Of a DNA stretch of 64,000 nucleotides, positions 54,948-64,000 are shown piece by piece; position 1 is the first letter of the stretch; the number at the start of each line of letters is the position of its first letter. Origin of the DNA: Mesostigma viride (Eukaryota > Streptophyta > Mesostigmatophyceae > Mesostigmatales > Mesostigmataceae); assembly GCA_009746045.1 (NCBI GenBank), contig RPFO01000941.1, positions 1 to 64,000 of the forward strand. The letters are read 5' to 3'. Made by a program: the position numbers and the translations under genes. The notes below the pieces were generated by a model that worked only from the letters and a program-made list of their open reading frames with translations, searched no databases and had not been told where the DNA came from.

Positions 54948-57228
54948 CGCAGCACTTCACCGCAATGGCGTGACTGGCGGCAGCATGCAGCACCACACAG
55001 CCCATGCTCGCCGGATCCACCGGCTGCGCAAGCGTGTCTTCAGCCAAAGGAAGAAATATCACGCCCTGGGATGGCGTGAAAGCCGCGGGCCGTACGGGAT
55101 TGGCGTAGCACGCAAACTCCGCCACGGCATCACTGCAGGAAAGCCATCGCGACTCGGAATCGCATGGCCCGGCTGCGTTGACAAAGACGACTGAGCCCTG
55201 TGGTCCCTCCGCGCCCTGCGCTCGCGCCCCCGTCCGGTCCTCTGACGTTGCCAAAGCATAGCGTGATAAGACGTCGGCATTGGAATGGTCCACCCCAGCG
55301 CGGTGTACAATGATCATGTTATATTCCTGAATAATCATGGCCCAGCGCGCCAGCTTGCCAGTCAGATTAGCACTTGTCATCAACCACTGCAGTGGCTGAT
55401 GGTCGGTGACCAGCGTGAACTGACGCCCGAACAAGTATGGCCGAAAATGTTTGATGGCCCACACCACGGCCAGAGCCTCGCCCTCATACGATGAGTACTT
55501 GGCCTCAGCCGTGTTGTTGCTCCTGCTGGCATACGCCACCACATGTTCCTTGCCATGCACGTCCTTCTGTGCCAACACAGCACCAAGTCCAACCCTGGAC
55601 CAATCCGTGTATAGCACAAATGGCTGTGCATAGTCGGGCTGACGGAGTATCGGCGCTGAGGTGAGCTCTGCCTTGATGGTCTCAATGGCGCATTGCTGCG
55701 CCGGACCCCATGCCCAGACTGCACCTTTCTTCAACAGCTCCGTCAGTGGCTTAACCTTGGTGCTGAAGTTGGGGATATAACCTCGGTAATACCCCGCCAG
55801 CCCCAGGTAAGCCCGCACACCCGCCACATCCGTGGGCGTTGCCGCGTTGACGATCGCTTCCACCTTGGCCGCTTGTGGAGTTCTGCCGCCAGGAATGATC
55901 TGGTGTCCGAGGAAGTCGAGGCTCCGCTGCGCAAACCGACACTTCTCGGGATGCAGCTTTAGGTTGGCTCGCGCCAGTGCCGTGCGCACCTGCTCAAGGT
56001 GCTGGAGGTGTTGCTCAAATGTCTCACTGAAGATGATCACATCATCAATGTAACACGCAGCGAATGGCATGCCATTCAACACTTGATCCATGGCACACTG
56101 AAAGATGGCACTCGCATTCCTATGCCCGAAAGGCATCCTGACCCACTCATAGAGTCGGTGGCCCCCCCAGAACGCGAGCTTGCGTTGGTCACCCTCCGCC
56201 ACTTGGATTTGGTGAAACCCACTGCGGAGGTCCAGGGATGAGATGAACTGCACGCGTGGCGATATCCGGTCAAGCACATCGTCCACTCGCGGCATGGGGT
56301 ACCTGTCCATCGGTGTGTGTGCGTTGAGTTGCCGCAGGTCCGTCGCCATGCGCATCCCAGTCCATTCACCTGTCACCGCATCCTTCTTGGGCGCCACGAC
56401 GGTCGCGGCCGCATAGTTGGATGTGGATGACCGAATGATGCCAGCAGCCTCCAGCTCCTCGCATTGCTGCTGCACAAACTCCAGCTCAGCTTGACTCAGC
56501 CGGTGTTGTCGGCGAAACAGTGGCTGATCGGTGTCCAGCGGTACCCGCATCTGCCCACCATGGTAGCATCCCAGCTCTTGACTGCTGAATGCAAACGCGT
56601 TGCGCGCACCTTCCAGCCACTTGAGCAGCCTCGCACGTTGCTCAGCTGTGAGGTGCTCACAGACGCTCCATTGATGGTTTGCTGCCGGGTCGCTTGCGCT
56701 CGAGACATTGTGCACAGCCACCGTGGGACCGCGCACGGCCGCCGACTGAAACAGCATGTATGCCGCCGCTCCCGGCGTAATGCCTCGCTCTCCCACCTGC
56801 CGTTGTGCGTTCGCCACGAGGAACTGAAAGGCCGGAGCCGCCGAGAACACACAGCTGGTGAGGAGCGCAGTCATGAGGATGAATGACCATACCTGGCGCC
56901 AGGTGTAGGACCACCCTTGGCCCCTGCCGCCTGCCCGCTCCGCCTTAGGCACACCAGCCGGCGCAGCACCGGTGGGTGGAGAAGTGTCCCTCTGCGCCTG
57001 TGCAGTCGCAGTATGGACGGGGAGTGCAACCCGCTGCACCCTCCGCACACCTTGCGCTGCTAGCAAGGTGTACCCCACCTGCCAGGCTGACATGGCCTGG
57101 CCAATGAGCGACCATCGCTCCACCTCCAGGAGCCCTGGGGCGGCGGATGCACCTTCGGCAAAGCCCATGCTTAGTTCACGAAACCCCGCGGGTGGCTGAA
57201 CCAAGAGACCTGTGGCACGCTCCCACAC
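54948..57228 (-). CDS. pol: Gypsy-2 Pol: methyltransferase end, membrane-like helix, RT, RNase H
   Basis: The frame from 57228 is open to the Copia-6 junction. It begins in the last methyltransferase part (SLIGQAMSAWQVGYTLL, motif X-like, about 57085-57120). A hydrophobic helix, VWSFILMTALLTSCVF, lies at about 56840-56895. RT has MPRVDD, SSLDLRSGFHQI, MPFGHRNAS and YIDD (56041-56052); RNase H has VLYTDWSRVG, YSSYEGEALAVV and TDHQPLQWL, then VDHSNADVLSRY, the usual gypsy end. This is the best-preserved RT of the family in the window. The upstream part of the protein lies beyond a 1-base frameshift near 57285. Confidence 0.92.
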
Positions 57229-57278
57229 AAGCCCCTTGCCCCGGTCACGATAAGCCTGGGACCCTTGGTAACTGACAA

Positions 57279-57517
57279 TTAGGGGTGGGCAGTGCTCGCA
57301 TGGGGGGCGCCTGCCTTGTTGACGGGCGCGTAGGGTGCCTGATCATCGTGCTCCACATACTGCGCCGTGAGTTGACTGGGCAACACGACATCGACCGGTG
57401 GCAGCTCAATGTGGCTAGCGACATGCTGCATCACCGCCTGCGTAGAACCTTGGCCAGCGATGTTGGTCCAGAACGCGCGCAGCCGATGGGTATTCCCTCC
57501 CAGCCCGGCATTGTCCG
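57279..57517 (-). pseudogene. Gypsy-2 methyltransferase, motif VIII and variable region
   Basis: The sequence GLGGNTHRLRAFWTN (motif VIII, about 57463-57500) is followed by a variable part, LPPVDVVLPSQLTAQYV, likely the target-recognition region. The frame ends at 57279 one base out of phase with the following ORF; Gypsy-1 is continuous there. It is cut on the right by the TR-GAG insertion at 57518. Confidence 0.85.
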
Positions 57518-58092
57518 TGTCAGAATTCCAGACTGGTGGCAAGGCTTAAAGATCAAATGTATATTGCTTTACTGATTTAATAATTATTGACTTTGTATCT
57601 GCGACCAAACCGGTGCTGCGACAAAGGAGCATCCGAGGCTAAATGGAAAGCACTTTGCAAGGGCAAAGGTGGCGGCTCAATATTGGCCGTTGATGCACAT
57701 CATTCACCACGTGATTCTAGTCTAAGACAGGTACTCTAACATGTATGTCTGTTTTCTTTCCCTGACTTGTAAAGAGACCAGAATTAATAGCTCAACTTTA
57801 AGTGTCGCCAGACACTGCAGGTTATTACCCCACAGCGGTACACAGTATGTCTGACGCATAATTCAGTCCCACATTAATGCTGTCTACTGTGGGCCATAAC
57901 TACACAAATGGTCATATCTTTTCAACCAGTTGTCAGAATGAGAAAATTCCACTTGTAAAGTTGATCAGCTCAACGAGCTTGATCCAACCATGATGTCAAA
58001 TGTAGCAGAAAGTAATCATATAAGTTCCGGTATACCCGAAACTAGCACACTCAATAATAAGACTGTCAGGCATATTGGGGCATATCCTGACA
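57518..58092 (-). repeat. TR-GAG 3' LTR
   Basis: Plus-strand ends TGTCAGAATTCC and GGCATATCCTGACA. The purine tract is at 58093-58100 (minus strand). Next to it, 58093-58669 is noncoding with a duplicated block CCCCCAGGTGTCCCTGGGAG (about 58233 and 58369). Confidence 0.95.
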
Positions 58093-58669
58093 CCCCCCTT
58101 GCATACAATGTGCCTGTTCCCCCCTTGCTCAGAGAGACCTATAGTTAGTGAGGGTATAGCCGGGTACACTCCCCTGGCACCCCCCTTACACGGCTATCTG
58201 GTTAGTGCTGAGAGGAGACTTGATGACTGTAGCCCCCAGGTGTCCCTGGGAGTGCGCCACAGTGGCTGTCGCTTGGAGAATGCCGGTGACCCTAAAAAAC
58301 CTTCTGGAGCCTGGTCGTTGCTGCTGTTGCTGGGAAAATGCTGGGACCCTTGAAAGACATCCGGTGGCCCCCAGGTGTCCCTGGGAGTGCGCCACAGGAG
58401 GAAAGAACACAGGTTGACTGGTTGATGCTGGTACTGCAGTACTGGTCACTGCTGGCTGCTGGCATGGAGACCTGTCGCCGGTCACGTCTGGCAGGGCGGG
58501 CTACTAGCCGCTAGCGATGCAGGAGGGCCAGGGGACGGGTTGGGGGGGCTGGCTGCTGTCGCCTGCTGCAGTGCAGGTTGAAAAGCTCCAGGGCCCACGT
58601 CTGGTGCTAGCTGGGCCCAGCTGGCTGCTACCCCTTGTTCCCGGTCCCGGGGGGAGCTGGATAAGGCGT

Positions 58670-59551
58670 TTAGAAGCAGAAACCGGGGGGGAGGTCCGGG
58701 GCCTCCTGGGAGGGCGCCGGGGTGTCGGTGGTGTGGTGGACGCCGGTGTTGCCGCGAGTGTTGCGCAGGTGAGGATACTTCCACCAGCAGGTCGGCTCCT
58801 GGTGGGAGGTGCGACCGCAGTGGGTGCAGCTGGGCCGCTGGGCCCCGCCATTGTGACCGCCACGCCCCCTGCCACGGCCGGTTCCACGGCCACCGCGTCC
58901 AGAGTGGGAGGTATGATACACCCCGGTGGCCTCCGCGGAATCTTTGTTACCGTGAACGAGGTCCCATGCCTTAAGAAGTGCCGCCTTAGTTTCCTGTAGG
59001 GTGATACCGTCCCCGAGGTTTAATTGTGCAAGGGACGGAAGCAAATCCTCGGTCACGCCGGCGAGCAGATTCTCGGCCAGATCCTCGGGTGCCATTTTGG
59101 CGCCGGTGGCAATCAGGTCGTTATAAGTTAATTCCCCGTCGGTTATATATTGCCGCATTGTGACGCCGGGTTCCAGTTTCATTCGATTGAGCTTGCGGCG
59201 TAGTGCTCGCCGGTTGCTCATCTGCAGTTTGAGATGCTCATACTCTTCACAGATGCGATGATATGCCACGCTGCCAGTTTTCTGAGTAACACTTTTTGCC
59301 ACTTTGAGTGCCGGTCCAATGAGGCACTGACAAAGGGCAGCAAAAAGAATCAGGTCGCGTTCCTCATTGACCTCGGTGCCAAGCAGGACAGACAGCATCC
59401 CGAATGCTGTCACTACGGCCAGAAAAGGAATCTTCGTGTTATCCCACTTTACTGGGTCGAGGCCGTCGAACTGTGTAATATTTTTGCAGGCCTGTAAGAT
59501 GTTGAGATCTTTCGTCGCTTTCGTAGCTGCTGCTGTCGCGGCTGCGGACAT
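58670..59551 (-). CDS. gag: TR-GAG Gag protein (UBN2-type, 293 residues)
   Basis: A complete Gag with the usual copia layout: N-terminal helical part (FDGLDPVKWDNTKIPF), a UBN2-like central domain with AYHRICEEYEHLKLQMSNRR and KLNRMKLEPGVTMRQYI, a Gly/Arg-rich stretch and a CCHC knuckle CTHCGRTSHQEPTCW, then a short Pro-rich tail. It is unlike the Gags of Copia-1 to Copia-6 in length and sequence, so it belongs to a more conventional copia lineage. It should pack the element RNA; replication would need Pol in trans. The ATG at 59551 (MSAAATAAAT) is the first in the frame. Confidence 0.92.
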   Translation of the reverse strand: MSAAATAAATKATKDLNILQACKNITQFDGLDPVKWDNTKIPFLAVVTAFGMLSVLLGTEVNEERDLILFAALCQCLIGPALKVAKSVTQKTGSVAYHRICEEYEHLKLQMSNRRALRRKLNRMKLEPGVTMRQYITDGELTYNDLIATGAKMAPEDLAENLLAGVTEDLLPSLAQLNLGDGITLQETKAALLKAWDLVHGNKDSAEATGVYHTSHSGRGGRGTGRGRGRGGHNGGAQRPSCTHCGRTSHQEPTCWWKYPHLRNTRGNTGVHHTTDTPAPSQEAPDLPPGFCF

Positions 59552-59840
59552 GATTGTCTCGGCAAGGTTAAAATCTGGTCACAACCGAGAAAACCGGAGA
59601 CGCTCAATCCGTAATGGTAAAGATTAATATTAATATGCGACGATGGTTGAGAACAGCGAATACGAGATAGAGACGATCGTCCAAATACTGGAGTTCTTGA
59701 ATTTCAATACAGGGAAGCCCTTCAAGAATATGCACGACTGGCATAAAGTGCCGTCGGATTCAGGGAGTCAATTTGCCGATAAATATGGCCAGGTTGACGG
59801 ACCAAATTGTCGGATCAGTTTGTAGCAATTTACGAGGCCA

Positions 59841-59855
59841 CCCCGACCGATACCA
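59841..59855 (-). promoter_or_regulatory. Primer-binding site of the TR-GAG element
   Basis: On the minus strand TGGTATCGGTCGG starts exactly after the 5' LTR (59856). TGGTATC is the typical start of the copia primer site matching the 3' end of initiator methionine tRNA. Confidence 0.75.
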
Positions 59856-60434
59856 TGTCAGAATTCCAGACTGGTGGCAAGGCTTAAAGATCAAATGTAT
59901 ATTGCTTTACTGATTTAATAATTATTGACTTTGTATCTGCGACCAAACCGGTGCTGCGACAAAGGAGCATCCGAGGCTAAATGGAAAGCACTTTGCAAGG
60001 GCAAAGGTGGCGGCTCAATATTGGCCGTTGATGCACATCATTCACCACGTGATTCTAGTCTAAGACAGGTACTCTAACATGTATGTCTGTTTTCTTTCCC
60101 TGACTTGTAAAGAGACCAGAATTAATAGCTCAACTTTAAGTGTCGCCAGACACTGCAGGTTATTACCCCACAGCGGTACACAGTATGTCTGACGCATAAT
60201 TCAGTCCCACATTAATGCTGTCTACTGTGGGCCATAACTACACAAATGGTCATATCTTTTCAACCAGTTGTCAGAATGAGAAAATTCCACTTGTAAAGTT
60301 GATCAGCTCAACGAGCTTGATGATTCCAACCATGATGTCAAATGTAGCAGAAAGTAATCATATAAGTTCCAGTATACCCGAAACTAGCACACTCAATAAT
60401 AAGACTGTCAGGCATATTGGGGCATATCCTGACA
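59856..60434 (-). repeat. TR-GAG 5' LTR
   Basis: 579 bp, matching 57518-58092. It is followed by GTCCG and then methyltransferase codons of Gypsy-2. Confidence 0.95.
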
Positions 60435-61830
60435 GTCCGACACCACGGGTTCCCCAAAAATACCCACAGTGGTGCCCCAGTCCTCCCGAACAGTGGGGCT
60501 GGGACTGTCCACCGCCACTACATTTTCAAATAAGTAGGCGGGTGGCACCTGCTGCAGCTGCTGGAGCTCGCCCACAATGCGCAGCATGTCCCAAAATAGG
60601 CCGCTCCTGCTGTCGGCAAGGCCCCGGCCATGCCCAGCCTGGCTCATGCCTTGGCACTCCCAGCCAGCAATGACCAACCCTACCTCGCCATGTTGTGAGA
60701 TGAGGCGGCGCAGCTGCTGCTGCCCAAGGAAGCGCACGTCATGAGTGCCCTCGCCGAAGACATCAGCCCAGGCGGATGGAAGAAATTGTGCTGGGTATGC
60801 TTGCGACAAGATAGCGCAGTTGTGCAAATATGCCGCCCTGGCTGTGAGCGATGCCTCCACCGCAATGAGCTTGCTGCATACCCCCCCGCTGCTCAGGAAA
60901 CCGGCTATGCCGCCACCCATACCTGCGAACAGCTCCAGCACGACGGTGGCACGCCCGAAGTCCGGGATGCGTTCCAGCACCTCTGCCCTAAAGCCGGGGT
61001 ACTGCGTGATGGCACCCGGCTGGCGCCGCTTCCCCCCAGCACCCTTGGGCAGTGCCTGACATGCCGCCATCACCCGTGCGCGCACATCGCGCAGGCGTGG
61101 CAGGGCCGGGCGCAACCTGGGCAAGCCAACTTTGCCTCTGCGCATCCCGCGCTGGCAACGCCGCAGGCAGCACACACCGGTGCCTATCGCGCGCGCGCTT
61201 GTCGCTAGCCGCTTGCGCCATGTGCACCGCTTGCGCGTCCGGCCACACGCCCCCCCCCAGTTCTCAGCCGCATCCCCTGGCTCCACCTCTATGCTGGCGG
61301 GCGACACCACTGCAGCCACACACGCGTCTAGCGACACCACCCCCTGCGGGTTAGGCTCCGGGTCGCTGCTGCACTGAATGGGAAGAAGCGCCTTTTGCTT
61401 CCCCTCCCCCTGCCAATCACGGCGGTAGGTCGCAACCTCCAGCCAAGGGTCAATTATGAGCCCGAGGCGATACATGACGTCCATCCCGATAAGGGCTGCA
61501 TACCCACACCTGTCGACCACCAAGGCCGGCACAGCCACGCAGGCCATCCGCTTTGGGTCCGTGGGGTTGAGGATGACGTTGATCAGCATGGAAGTCATTG
61601 CATCGGGTCGCGCCGCTGGCCCTTTCCATCCCTCCACGAGAACGGTGCTGTCTATGAGCCCGCCGTTCTCACGGGTCGCACCACACATCTTGGCCAGCTC
61701 CATGGTGATCACGAGCGGCCCGGCTCCGCCATCCAGCTTGGTGACGGACTTTGCGCTGGGGCACACCATAGGGCCCCAACAAGTGCCGTCCTCGCTTATT
61801 GCCTGGAAAGCGATAGCCGGGACCCATCAG
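60435..61830 (-). pseudogene. pol: Gypsy-2 Pol, first part: protease and methyltransferase motifs I-VI
   Basis: Protease: LDGGAGPLVI in place of the Asp-Ser-Gly seen in Gypsy-1, then AALIGMDVMY. Methyltransferase: motif I LELFAGMGGG (about 60945-60909), IAVEASLTARAAY, motif IV GWECQGMSQAG with the catalytic Cys at 60656-60654, SGLFWDMLRI and motif VI FENVVA (ENV 60527-60519). A Gly to Arg-rich linker (61000-61250) stands before motif I. The frame is -1 relative to gag; the shared AIAFQA block shows that pol homology begins about 61830, within the gag overlap. The frame ends in TR-GAG sequence at 60434. Confidence 0.88.
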
Positions 61831-63738
61831 GGTGCTTTGCCACCGTGACTGTCCTCGGCACCCGTGACATCCGCTCCTCGCGGGTTGCTTCCCGGGGCAT
61901 GGTTGGTGCTGGGACGTCTGCCGGGGTTGCCGGCATAACTGGCATGGTGACCCGCCGCGCAGTTTCCGCCACCGGCAATGTGCGTGCGTCTAGGCTGTCG
62001 GCGCACCGCTGCAGTGCCGCAGCTGCTTGGTGCACCAACGTGATGCCCCGCTGCCCGCAGCCATCAATCACTTGCCTGGCAGAAAACAAGGGAGCATCAA
62101 TCACTCCATCCACTGGCAAGAATGGTGGCAGCTTGCGCCGCTGCTCGGCGTCGGCGGGGTTCGGGTGCTCCAGCAGCGATGACTCACCGCCGGTTGAACC
62201 TGCCGGGAACGATGCAGGAAGCTGGGGTGGCCCCCCCTCACCATTTCCCGTGGTTGGTAGGAACGACGGCAATGCCCGTGCCTGCTTGCCTCGGGTAGCT
62301 GCCTGGACCTCGACGGCATGGATAGGAGCCCAGAACAAGTCGGGTTGCTCCACCAGCGTATACGCGTCATACGCTTCCATCCCCGCCGCCTGCCCACTCG
62401 GTTGGCTGGGTGACGCCGGCGCTGCCGATACCTCAGCTGCCTGCTCTGTTGGCGTGCTGTCGGCCGCCACCATGGCCGCTGCATGTGCTTGCACGGTCTT
62501 GGTGACCACTGGGTACTTGCACCCTGCCGGAGCATGGGCGGGCGTTCCAGCCGCGTGCTCCTTCTTGCACTGGGCTGGGCAGGCCCGCTTCACGTGATCT
62601 GGCTTCCCGCAGATCCAACATGCCTTGTGCGGGTCAGCCGTCGCCTGGCCGGTGCTGCTGGAGGCCGTGTTGTCGCCCCCCGCGCTGGCTGGCTTGTCCG
62701 CCTGCGACCCAAACTGCCGGCTGCTTGGTCCACCCCTTCCACCGCTGGACCCTCCACCGCCTGATTGCGCGCCACCCACCCTGTTACCCTTGTGCGCTTG
62801 GGCGACTTCTTGGCGTACCAGCTCCACTAGGTCCGGGAGACCCCGTGCCTGTCGCCGGTTGAATGCATGCACTTCCGTGCACAGCTGGGCCAGGTCCCAG
62901 TGACAACCAAATCTAGGTTGTGGGATCATGGCAGCTTTTGGACCCAACGCCTTGAGCCACTTCTCACACGCCTCCGCCTCCGTCCATGCCGGGACCTCAT
63001 CCCGCAAGACCTCCAGGCGGTCCATCGTGGCGTCAGGCGACTCCTTGTCCCCCACCTTGAAATCATGCCACTCCGCCTCCGCCTTGGTGGAGGAGTGGGC
63101 GTACTTGGCGCGCAGCAGTTCCCACAGCTCCTCGGCAGGGTCGACGTCAAATACCACGTGTTGGTAGTCCGGCAAGCCTTGTTGGTCGCGCCTGTACCAC
63201 ACATCGGATCTTCCCGTCTTCAGCGCCACCTCATGGTAGCCTGTGACCCACCGCTGCACCAGCTTTTGCGTGTTGCCCGAGAAAAACATTGGGATGTTGT
63301 CCATCTCAAAGGACTTCGGCAGCTGGTTATGCGTGACGATATACTGCTGGTGCAGCCAAGTCTTATATTTCCAATAGGCTTGGTTGTGATGTCAACAAGC
63401 CCACCGTCAGCAGTATACCTGTCCTTCAGCTCCACCTGCGCTTGCACCGGCATTCCCACCTTGGATCCCTCAATCGGCGACCCATTGCAGCCCACCGGCA
63501 TGCTTGGCGTCCTTGGTAGAGTAGCCACAAACCTCGGCTCCAGCCCATAGCCTCGTTCCACCGTGTATGGACTGCCTCGCTGCAATCCCGGAATGATGCC
63601 TGGCCGCACCCGCGGTGTTTGTAGCCGTGGCGTCGCTGGGTTTGTTGGTGCCGGCGCATGCGGCACGCCCAAAGAAAACCCAGTTTGTGCACTAGGCATC
63701 CCAGGCACATGCTGCCGCGACGCCTGCATCTGTGGCAC
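61796..63738 (-). pseudogene. gag: Gypsy-2 Gag with zinc knuckle (frameshifted)
   Basis: An N-terminal frame (63738-63220: MPQMQASRQH ..., Pro-rich, then VELKDRYTADGGL) changes near 63350 to the frame of 63304-61796. This carries a capsid-like domain (VQRWVTGYHEVALKTGRSD, FDVDPAEELWELL), a Gly/Ser-rich part, a CCHC knuckle CWICGKPDHVKRACP (about 62620-62570) and a long tail with TRGKQAR and LFSARQVIDG shared with Gypsy-1. The stop at 61796 lies about 30 bases beyond the start of pol homology, so gag and pol overlap in the -1 frame. A programmed shift there is possible but unproven. Confidence 0.82.
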
Positions 63739-64000
63739 TTAAGCCTGTGGCTGCACGGATGGTGCAGTTAAAGCCCCCGACCGGCTGAGCTATGGCGGTC
63801 GGTCACGTTGAGCTTGGGATAAGGTGAACACAGAGAACTGCTGTTGGAGCTGGCCAACCACTGGTTTATGTCTTAGCCAGAAAAGCCTATCCGGTTAGCC
63901 GTAACCGTTAGACAAGCTAGCTGTCCGTACCGACCCGGATAAGGCCCCGGACTGGGGCCTAGGTGGCGCCGGCCCTAGGCGCCGCCCTTAGACCGGTCGA
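63739..64000 (-). other. Gypsy-2 leader and possible 5' LTR start
   Basis: No gene. On the minus strand ATAGCTCAGCCGGTCGG (about 63800-63784) looks like a tRNA D-arm or polymerase III A-box; the stem CTGCAC...GTGCAG follows, but no T-arm, so this is not a complete tRNA. The LTR should lie here or beyond the window edge. Confidence 0.3.

Larger units (their letters stand above)
57518..60434 (-). mobile_element. TR-GAG type non-autonomous LTR retrotransposon in the Gypsy-2 methyltransferase
   Basis: LTRs at 57518-58092 and 59856-60434 (575 and 579 bp; a 4-base indel and one substitution noticed), with TG...CA ends; duplication GTCCG at 57513-57517 and 60435-60439. The inside holds one Gag ORF and no pol. 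On the minus strand the primer site TGGTATCGGTCGG touches the 5' LTR and the purine tract AAGGGGGG touches the 3' LTR. It must borrow Pol from a copia element. The insertion separates methyltransferase motif VI from motif VIII. Confidence 0.95.
41012..64000 (-). mobile_element. Gypsy-2: Ty3/gypsy retrotransposon with DNA methyltransferase and PHD finger, broken by three insertions
   Basis: On the minus strand from right to left: Gag with zinc knuckle, protease, cytosine methyltransferase, hydrophobic helix, RT, RNase H, integrase and PHD finger. Insertions: TR-GAG at 57518-60434, Copia-6 at 51920-54947 and Copia-5 at 42549-51801; each has its own target duplication, so the original order can be followed exactly. 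It also has frameshifts (near 63350, 61830, 57285, 42060 and 41340) and a nonsense codon (about 41601). It is the fullest copy of this family in the window. The right end is probably cut by the window edge. Confidence 0.88.

Noticed and set aside
58504-58999. ORFs on both strands downstream of the TR-GAG gag
   Set aside because: They are Pro/Gly-rich shadows of the gag 3' part and adjacent noncoding sequence, in other frames.
60435-61830. Methyltransferase as part of a bacterial restriction-modification system or contamination
   Set aside because: It is flanked in frame by gypsy protease and RT in two diverged copies, and there is no restriction gene or bacterial operon context.

Overview
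This window is eukaryotic and consists almost entirely of transposable elements; I see no ordinary host gene, rRNA, complete tRNA or CRISPR. Plant-type TTTAGGG units (two, near 9705), about even base composition and a cytosine-methyltransferase-bearing Ty3/gypsy family (a type reported from the charophyte Klebsormidium and, in other retrotransposons, from dinoflagellates) make a green-lineage alga the best guess. This is inference, not proof.

Layout. (1) 1-7084: a decayed minus-strand Ty1/copia element (Copia-1), open at the left edge. (2) 7085-12047: a region bounded by 41-bp inverted repeats and filled with palindromes, minisatellites and AT-rich microsatellites, followed by a (CCCCTG)n tract and about 2.5 kb without recognisable content. 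(3) 14811-22465: Copia-2 (minus), complete, with two long overlapping ORFs, near-identical LTRs and a 5-bp target duplication. (4) 22466-38708: Gypsy-1 (plus), encoding Gag, protease, a DNMT3-like cytosine methyltransferase, RT and RNase H. It is split inside the methyltransferase by Copia-3 (27396-36344), which itself holds a 544-bp foldback element made of two 206-bp perfect palindromes. Gypsy-1 ends at a truncated Copia-4 (38709-40260). (5) 41012 to the right edge: Gypsy-2 (minus), a second copy of the methyltransferase family that keeps its integrase and has a C-terminal PHD finger. It was broken by Copia-5 (42549-51801, itself carrying a 1.76-kb TTAA-flanked DNA element), by Copia-6 (51920-54947, internally deleted) and by a gag-only element of the TR-GAG type (57518-60434).

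Nested boundaries were set from target-site duplications: GCCAG, GGTGC, CCAAC, CACGC, TTAA, CGCAG and GTCCG.

Two systems stand out. One is a Ty3/gypsy retrotransposon that joins a DNA methyltransferase (chromatin writer), a conserved membrane-like helix and a PHD finger (chromatin reader) to the usual gag-pol. The other is a set of copia-like elements with integrase in front of a protease-like domain, an HGDD polymerase motif, a short D-E spacing in integrase, AGTTAG...CTAACT-type LTR ends, almost no leader after the 5' LTR and, in one lineage, an extra ORF before gag.
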